Origin: Tubiluchus corallicola
Taxonomy: Eukaryota; Priapulida; Priapulimorpha; Priapulimorphida; Tubiluchidae
DNA length: 64,000 nt
Reading direction: 5' to 3'
Assembly (NCBI GenBank): GCA_030141605.1
Contig: JAQGDQ010000343.1
Span: forward strand, 185,361 to 249,360
Shown here: positions 61,501 to 64,000 of the stretch, in pieces
How positions within the stretch are numbered: the first letter of the stretch is position 1
Layout: each line of letters starts with the position of its first letter
The notes under the pieces: model-generated
What the model was told of the DNA's origin: nothing
Databases searched by the model: none
What the model saw: the letters and a program-made list of their open reading frames with translations, nothing else
Made by a program: the position numbers and the translations under genes

Positions 61501-62777
61501 AAAATGGCTGCATATAACAGTCATCGTGGGAGTTTAAGTTTACAAGTTTTATACAGCGTTATGGCCTATGCAAGCCCTGCATGCAAAAAGGCAATATGTA
61601 AATGGCTCAAAATACGAACAACTCGACATTATGGTTGTACAATACTACAAAAATCAATATTTACGTTTGTTTATAAATATAATAATTTTAAGTCTCTTTA
61701 AAGCTGTTTTATAACAACGTACGCAGAGCAAAAATCCAAACACGTCACGAATTTTGAACTACTCAAGCTCCTAAAATGCTTTACAAAGATTTGAAAACAA
61801 CTGTAGACCATTCACTACAAAGCACAATGTCTACTGAATGTAAAAGAACCATTATGTTACTGCGAAAAACTACGCTATGCTACTAATTTTTCAAAAAAGT
61901 AAAATATATGTGCTTGCAAACCAAAACCGTGCATAAGTTCCAATGCTTCAAAGTAGAATTCACCAAAATTTTGATCTGATGTTAATTTTTTGTTTTTTAT
62001 AAAAACAAATGCTAAATATATTGGACTTTTATATTCTAGCATCAAATTATGAAGAAAATGTTCAAAAAATACTAAAAATTTAATTTTATAACCCCGTGCC
62101 CATTTCTCTGCCTAGAAACTAGCACTGCAATGGCAAAAAACTAAGATAGTAGCTCGTGGAAGCAGCCATTTTACTTCGGGTTTTTTCAACAAGACCTGAT
62201 CTTCGTTGGGAAGAGCCATCTACTGGATATAAAAGTAACTTCAATTTGCTGTTGTAAAATCCATGGCAACCACACTTTCATACGGTTGCTAAGTGTTTTG
62301 TACAGATGCGACATAGCCTGTGCCTCAACTTCAATGTGGATTATCTCAGCTTAGAAATAACATGGAGTGATGAACTTGGTATCAAAATGATCCTCATGAA
62401 ATGGAAATTCAGGATATGTGAATAATTAGAAAAACTCAATTGCTGACTTATGGACGATTTGCTATGCAAGCAAACATATGTTGGATGTTTAAACATGGAA
62501 ACTGACTCATTGCCACTAAAACACTTCAAGCAACATATTCAATCTTGGCTCAAGTTTGAAAAAATTCATTTCATAAACACCTAGTTGTGTTATCCAACAC
62601 TAACTACAATGACTAAATAAGACAAATCTGAAAACTCACTTTGGCTCCGCCTACCTTGCGTTTCTTCTGCTCTTTCACGTCGTGTCGCTTCGTGGAACGC
62701 TTCTCCGATTTCGCTTGCTGCCTCTTCTCTTGCTGCTGCTTCTGCCTCTCAAGCTGCTCGACTGCCTTCTCGCTTTC
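46321..62777 (-). CDS. SART3: SART3, spliced, 3' seven exons
   Basis: SART3 is a nuclear U4/U6 snRNP recycling factor (Prp24-like) that binds U6 and recruits USP deubiquitinases. Exons in transcript order are 62777-62640, 60870-60789, 53941-53772, 52827-52639, 50758-50585, 49400-49210 and 46507-46321. All phases agree. They encode a basic coiled linker with NLS-like runs, RRM1 (VAVFVSNL ... GFGYVYF), RRM2 (KLFVKNLP ... GLAFIEY), the KISVAISNPPKRK segment after RRM2, the RGRGRTQVSL motif, and the C-terminal Lsm-interaction motif MTNEDFRKMFM. This order is specific to SART3. About 375 residues are present; the N-terminal HAT repeats lie beyond the window. The gene converges on SMPD4 with 1.56 kb between the stop codons. 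Confidence 0.93.
46766..47680. mobile_element. TIR element with cagtcaaacct ends, possibly holding another inside
   Basis: The left end cagtcaaacctac and right end gaggtttgactg are inverted and the right one is followed by TA (pogo/Tigger-like). An inner pair, attaaagcaaaagtcaa near 46848 and ttgattcttcctttaat near 47577, suggests a nested element. Confidence 0.5.
47873..47992 (+). rRNA. 5S rRNA gene or close copy
   Basis: 120 bases starting gtctacggcc and ending gctgtaggctt, with ends that pair as helix I. The internal promoter is recognisable: A-box-like gaagttaagca and C-box ggttagtacttggatgggtg. Some internal helix positions differ from the common animal form (cacattgaaaacaccggttc). No T-run terminator follows directly. 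It could be a functional gene, a pseudogene, or the head of a 5S-derived SINE. Confidence 0.85.
47993..48440 (+). other. GC-rich segment following the 5S sequence
   Basis: This stretch is clearly richer in G+C than its surroundings. It has no convincing open frame and continues directly from the 5S 3' end. It may be a 5S-unit spacer or the body of a 5S-headed SINE. I do not recognise it. Confidence 0.4.
48570..48975 (-). mobile_element. Dispersed family 2 copy, diverged
   Basis: It shares aaagggaagg-type ends, ttggtaaatgtcactg-like and gaatgctctgattattttt words with 61000-61565 and 4313-4963. Confidence 0.45.
49210..49400 (-). CDS. SART3: SART3 RRM2 end and linker exon
   Basis: 191 bases (acceptor acttctag, donor GGGAG|gtaagt, phase 2). 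It encodes KSATQAVLTADGLSVGDHK, ISVAISNPPKRK (human IKVAISNPPQRK), then a glycine-rich linker with FVPMLGASR. The match to the post-RRM2 segment of SART3 is clear. Confidence 0.9.
49530..50056. mobile_element. Tigger/pogo-like MITE
   Basis: The ends cagtgttccctc and gagggaacactg are perfect 12-bp inverted repeats flanked by TA, followed by tatcgcggg-type and gcgataaata-type inner repeats. 527 bp, no frame. Confidence 0.8.
50057..50560. other. SART3 intron sequence
   Basis: AT-rich, with no recognisable feature. Confidence 0.4.
50585..50758 (-). CDS. SART3: SART3 RRM2 first exon
   Basis: 58 codons, phase 0. The acceptor is gtatgtacag, giving FSTAMEKNKLFVKNLP (human YSTSLEKHKLFISGLP). It continues GAYGELREARMV and SGKPKGLAFIEYKDE|gtaatg, the RNP1 of RRM2. 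The closer AG (tttag, 5 bp in) breaks the frame, so the first AG is used. Confidence 0.93.
50995..52225. repeat. 79-bp minisatellite, ~15-16 copies
   Basis: tgactgactagatcttgtac recurs every 79 bp (51076, 51155...), with ccttgtacgagacgaggccg. It lies in the SART3 intron between the RRM1 and RRM2 exons. Confidence 0.93.
52569..52585 (-). repeat. tRNA-like B-box/T-arm of a SINE tail
   Basis: The reverse strand gives ctgggttcgagtcccag, a perfect T-arm hairpin with consensus loop, followed by ttcaggtgataaacttttt. The 5' half does not fold as a tRNA, so it is more likely a SINE or tRNA pseudogene. Confidence 0.45.
52639..52827 (-). CDS. SART3: SART3 RRM1 second exon
   Basis: 63 codons, phase 0 (acceptor aaattgttag, donor AAG|gtaagt). 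It encodes VGEVLGVRFVYTAGG, the RNP1 strand SRGFGYVYF, and RPLYVSACEDKHKKPSEFK, matching human RPMFVSPCVDKSKNPDFK. A tRNA-like SINE tail begins about 50 bp into the following intron. Confidence 0.93.
52855..53315 (+). mobile_element. Dispersed TIR element family 1, 5'-truncated copy
   Basis: It contains cttagcaaccgtacgaaggt and agtagatggctcttcctgac and ends with tttggtttgtaagcacacat. Confidence 0.65.
53772..53941 (-). CDS. SART3: SART3 RRM1 first exon
   Basis: The acceptor is ttttctgcag, entering with two bases of a split Glu codon. It encodes SQETLEERISLKEND and HAFDSVAVFVSNLDYSVKE, then REIFEK|gtgaca. DSVAVFVSNL is the first strand (RNP2) of RRM1; human has DSITVFVSNL. A 25-bp minisatellite lies just upstream in the preceding intron. 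Confidence 0.92.
54085..54455. repeat. 25-bp minisatellite, ~14-15 copies
   Basis: The unit acattgtgttgttgcacgtt plus gcccg is repeated. It lies in the SART3 intron just upstream (on that strand) of the RRM1 exon. Both strands appear open because 3 x 25 gives a repeating frame. Confidence 0.92.
54889..55470 (+). mobile_element. hAT element, internally deleted, with 8-bp target-site duplication
   Basis: The ends agggttaccata and tatggtaaccct are inverted. The flanking octamer tccgtggt occurs exactly at 54881-54888 and 55471-55478, the 8-bp duplication typical of hAT. A short N-terminal transposase remnant is retained inside. Confidence 0.85.
55335..55467 (+). pseudogene. hAT transposase N-terminal zinc-finger remnant
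   Basis: From the ATG it reads MSKRQCAFTDEMKAKYPCFR then EAECSTCG. This is the pattern K-x-C-x-F near the start and A-x-C-x-x-C seen at the N-terminus of hAT/ZBED-like transposases. It runs directly into the right TIR, so the catalytic part is gone. Confidence 0.55.
55480..56195. other. SART3 intron sequence
   Basis: AT-rich; no gene or repeat recognised. Confidence 0.4.
56197..57085. repeat. 69-bp minisatellite, ~13 copies
   Basis: The unit contains catatatcttttggctatct and actactgaattgcatttcga and repeats every 69 bp almost without change. The 299-codon + strand frame arises because 69 is divisible by three. Confidence 0.93.
57298..57303 (-). terminator. Poly(A) signal of the SGNH exon
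   Basis: AATAAA on the reverse strand, 87 bp past the SGNH stop codon, inside a SART3 intron. Confidence 0.55.
57390..58267 (-). CDS. SGNH/GDSL-type hydrolase domain exon nested in SART3 intron
   Basis: A single open exon of 292 codons including stop, entered through acceptor tgcatgcatttcag. It is SGNH-hydrolase-like: block I appears as LILGSSHA, a block III-like motif as VMVMIGSNDIS (usually G.ND), LAELPPRE follows, and block V is DGVHLTNKG, supplying the Asp and His of the catalytic dyad. The block I Ser is in GSS. The in-frame stop upstream of the acceptor and the lack of an ATG before block I mean an upstream exon is required. A reverse-strand AATAAA at 57298-57303, 87 bp past the stop, marks a 3' end. 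The C-terminal ~130 residues (VEPVILQVGEDQLISSF ... IDVEAF) are not recognised. It could be an alternative terminal exon of SART3, an independent gene, or an exon left by a retroelement; SGNH domains do occur in some. Substrate unknown. Confidence 0.72.
58340..59665. repeat. 45-bp minisatellite, ~29 copies
   Basis: The unit aggtaaacctaaagtcacgg plus ttaacacaaacatacatcag and attgt is repeated. Units drift toward the right (cagcag replaces catcag). Both strands are open for about 300 codons only because the unit is 15 codons long. It begins about 75 bp upstream of the SGNH exon. Confidence 0.95.
59666..60788. other. SART3 intron sequence upstream of the SGNH exon
   Basis: No exon is recognised. 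A CA/CATG-rich microsatellite lies at about 60135-60200. Any private 5' exon of the SGNH unit would have to lie here or further upstream. Confidence 0.35.
60789..60870 (-). CDS. SART3: SART3 short acidic/proline linker exon
   Basis: 82 bases after acceptor ttgttgttag. It encodes FMEDEQEVNGPDDTFKVPSL then PPPKKLK, and ends in phase 1 (AAAG|gttggt). The split G is compatible both with the next SART3 exon (G+AA = Glu) and with the SGNH exon nested in this intron (G+AT = Asp). Confidence 0.65.
61000..61565 (-). mobile_element. Dispersed TIR element family 2 copy
   Basis: It starts aaagggcaagaaaacgggaa, contains acctgaagtaggtttcagaa, tgacgtcacttacgc and ctcaccctccagggtgcacc, and matches 25905-26325 and 4313-4963. 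Confidence 0.6.
61905..62480 (-). mobile_element. Dispersed TIR element family 1, full-length reverse copy
   Basis: It starts atatgtgcttgcaaaccaaa and ends gctatgcaagcaaacatatg. The core is in reverse orientation (gaagagccatctactgg, acggttgctaagtg). Confidence 0.72.
62640..62777 (-). CDS. SART3: SART3 basic linker exon
   Basis: 46 codons, phase 0 (acceptor aacgtgacag, donor AAA|gtgagt). It encodes a charged helix rich in E, K, Q and R with KRSTKRHDVKEQKKRK, fitting the coiled-coil/NLS region between the HAT repeats and RRM1. An alternative in-frame donor (AAG|gtaggc) five codons earlier is possible. Confidence 0.7.
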
Positions 62778-62927
62778 CTGTCACGTTAATGACCGATTAA
62801 TAATTAGCGCAGTTAGTCCAACGTTTGTGTGCAGGGTTGGACTCTGGCCACTAAATAATTAACTAATAACAAAAGCAGCATCCATCCACAGCAAACTAGC
62901 GGCAGCTGCGAGCACTACTGAGCTACT

Positions 62928-63391
62928 GCATGATGGCTAGTTTCTGACGTAAGCAATAACAAAAGCATAAACTTTCAAAGCTACGCGCAGCTCAGTGAAT
63001 CTACTAAGATGGGCAGCAGCGCCTTTTTGTAACGTGCGCATGGCCGACGTATAGAAGGCGGTACCTTGATAACCATGATCATGAACTGCAGTGTTAGTTT
63101 CTGACGTCATATGATGTAGAGTCCATTTTCGTGACATCACACGTTTAAACAGTACTATAACACCTACACAAATGTGCTTGATGCGCAAGGGAAGACGCCT
63201 GCCATTGCACAAATTGTGGTTAGTTTGTGACGTAAACAATAGCTCTGTTCGCTTGTCGTTAATTAACTACCTAAGCTAATCATTTAAATATTAGAAACAA
63301 TTGCTAATTTTCATAGGCAAGAAAATGTATATATTGGACTGTAGTTAATATGAGTTTGACGCTAAACAGTCATCCGGTTTTCCTTTAAAGA
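62928..63391 (-). mobile_element. TIR element family 3, partial reverse copy
   Basis: It ends catccggttttcctttaaag, matching the 43816-44373 terminus, and shares tttctgacgtcatatgatgt and ttgataaccatgatcatgaa in reverse orientation. Confidence 0.7.
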
Positions 63392-64000
63392 CAAAAGTAA
63401 GTTGTAAGTGCACCATATCCCAAGTAACACCTTCATGAATTGCTAACGTGGGGCCGCCACACGGCAAACCGATCACACAAAATTTGTGCACACGAGGCAA
63501 GTTTTATATGAACCAACTTTTGTACGGTTAATCAACAGCAAACGTGTGCTAGACTGACACGTGACAAAGGCGTTTGGTTTTTATTATTCCGATATGATCT
63601 CGTATGATAGAAATCGTTGCTTTGAGCGCGCACACTGGAGCAGGATCAGTTTGTATGCAACAGAAATTTAATAATATAAAATTCCGCGTGCGGCAAAGCT
63701 GGATGAACGGCACTTATCGAGTTGCACACGCGAGGAAAAATCTGTAACCTAATCTAATATAAACTAATTTAACCTAATCTAATCTAATATAATTTAACCT
63801 AATGTAATCTATTTAATTTAACCTAATTTATCTAATCTAATCTATTCTACTCCACTCTACACTAATCTAATCTAATCCATACCACTCTGCTTTTTCTACT
63901 CTAATCTACTCTACACTATTCTGATGTAATCTAATCTAATCTGATAGCATACATTCTCCAAAGTGGCAAAACTAATTGAATTTATCTAAAAGTTCGTACT
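63392..64000. other. Window end: intron or 5' sequence of SART3 with a pentanucleotide tract
   Basis: No exon is recognised. About 63741-63945 is an imperfect (CTAAT)n microsatellite. Confidence 0.5.

Noticed and set aside
63741..63945. Telomere-like repeat
   Set aside because: The unit is an imperfect CTAAT/AATCT pentamer, not TTAGGG or a known telomeric unit; it is called a microsatellite.

Overview
The window is metazoan nuclear DNA. It is AT-rich, its genes have many introns, and its introns are full of minisatellites and small terminal-inverted-repeat (TIR) elements. Nothing in it fixes the species. The conserved genes (SMPD4, SART3), a 5S rRNA gene and a Mab-21/ankyrin family suggest an invertebrate, but that is inference. 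All identifications come from reading the sequence against remembered families; no search was run.

Two conserved genes face each other tail to tail. On the + strand, 1361-44760 holds the last eight coding exons of SMPD4 (neutral sphingomyelinase 3), ending in a hydrophobic membrane anchor. On the - strand, 62777-46321 holds the last seven coding exons of SART3: a basic linker, two RRMs and the C-terminal Lsm-interaction motif. The 5' parts of both genes lie outside the window. A 5S rRNA gene or copy (47873-47992) and several small transposons lie near the join.

One SMPD4 intron is about 32.7 kb long (5213-37900) and carries other genes. At 9.1-19.3 kb there is a tandem array of broken Mab-21/cGAS-like nucleotidyltransferase sequences, three copies of which have ankyrin-repeat sequence upstream. 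At 36987-27564, on the - strand, there is an intact six-exon piggyBac-derived gene (634 aa). It appears to have lost two of the three catalytic aspartates, as expected of a domesticated transposase.

A second nested unit lies in a SART3 intron on the same strand. It is one long exon (58267-57390) encoding an SGNH/GDSL-type hydrolase domain, with a splice acceptor in the same phase as the next SART3 exon and its own poly(A) signal. It may be an alternative SART3 terminal exon or an independent spliced gene.

The rest is repeats. There are at least ten minisatellites with units of 25, 29, 45, 56, 69, 71, 75, 79, 98 and 147 bp. There are several dispersed TIR families, a hAT remnant with a perfect 8-bp target-site duplication, pogo/Tigger-like elements flanked by TA, and tRNA-like SINE tails.
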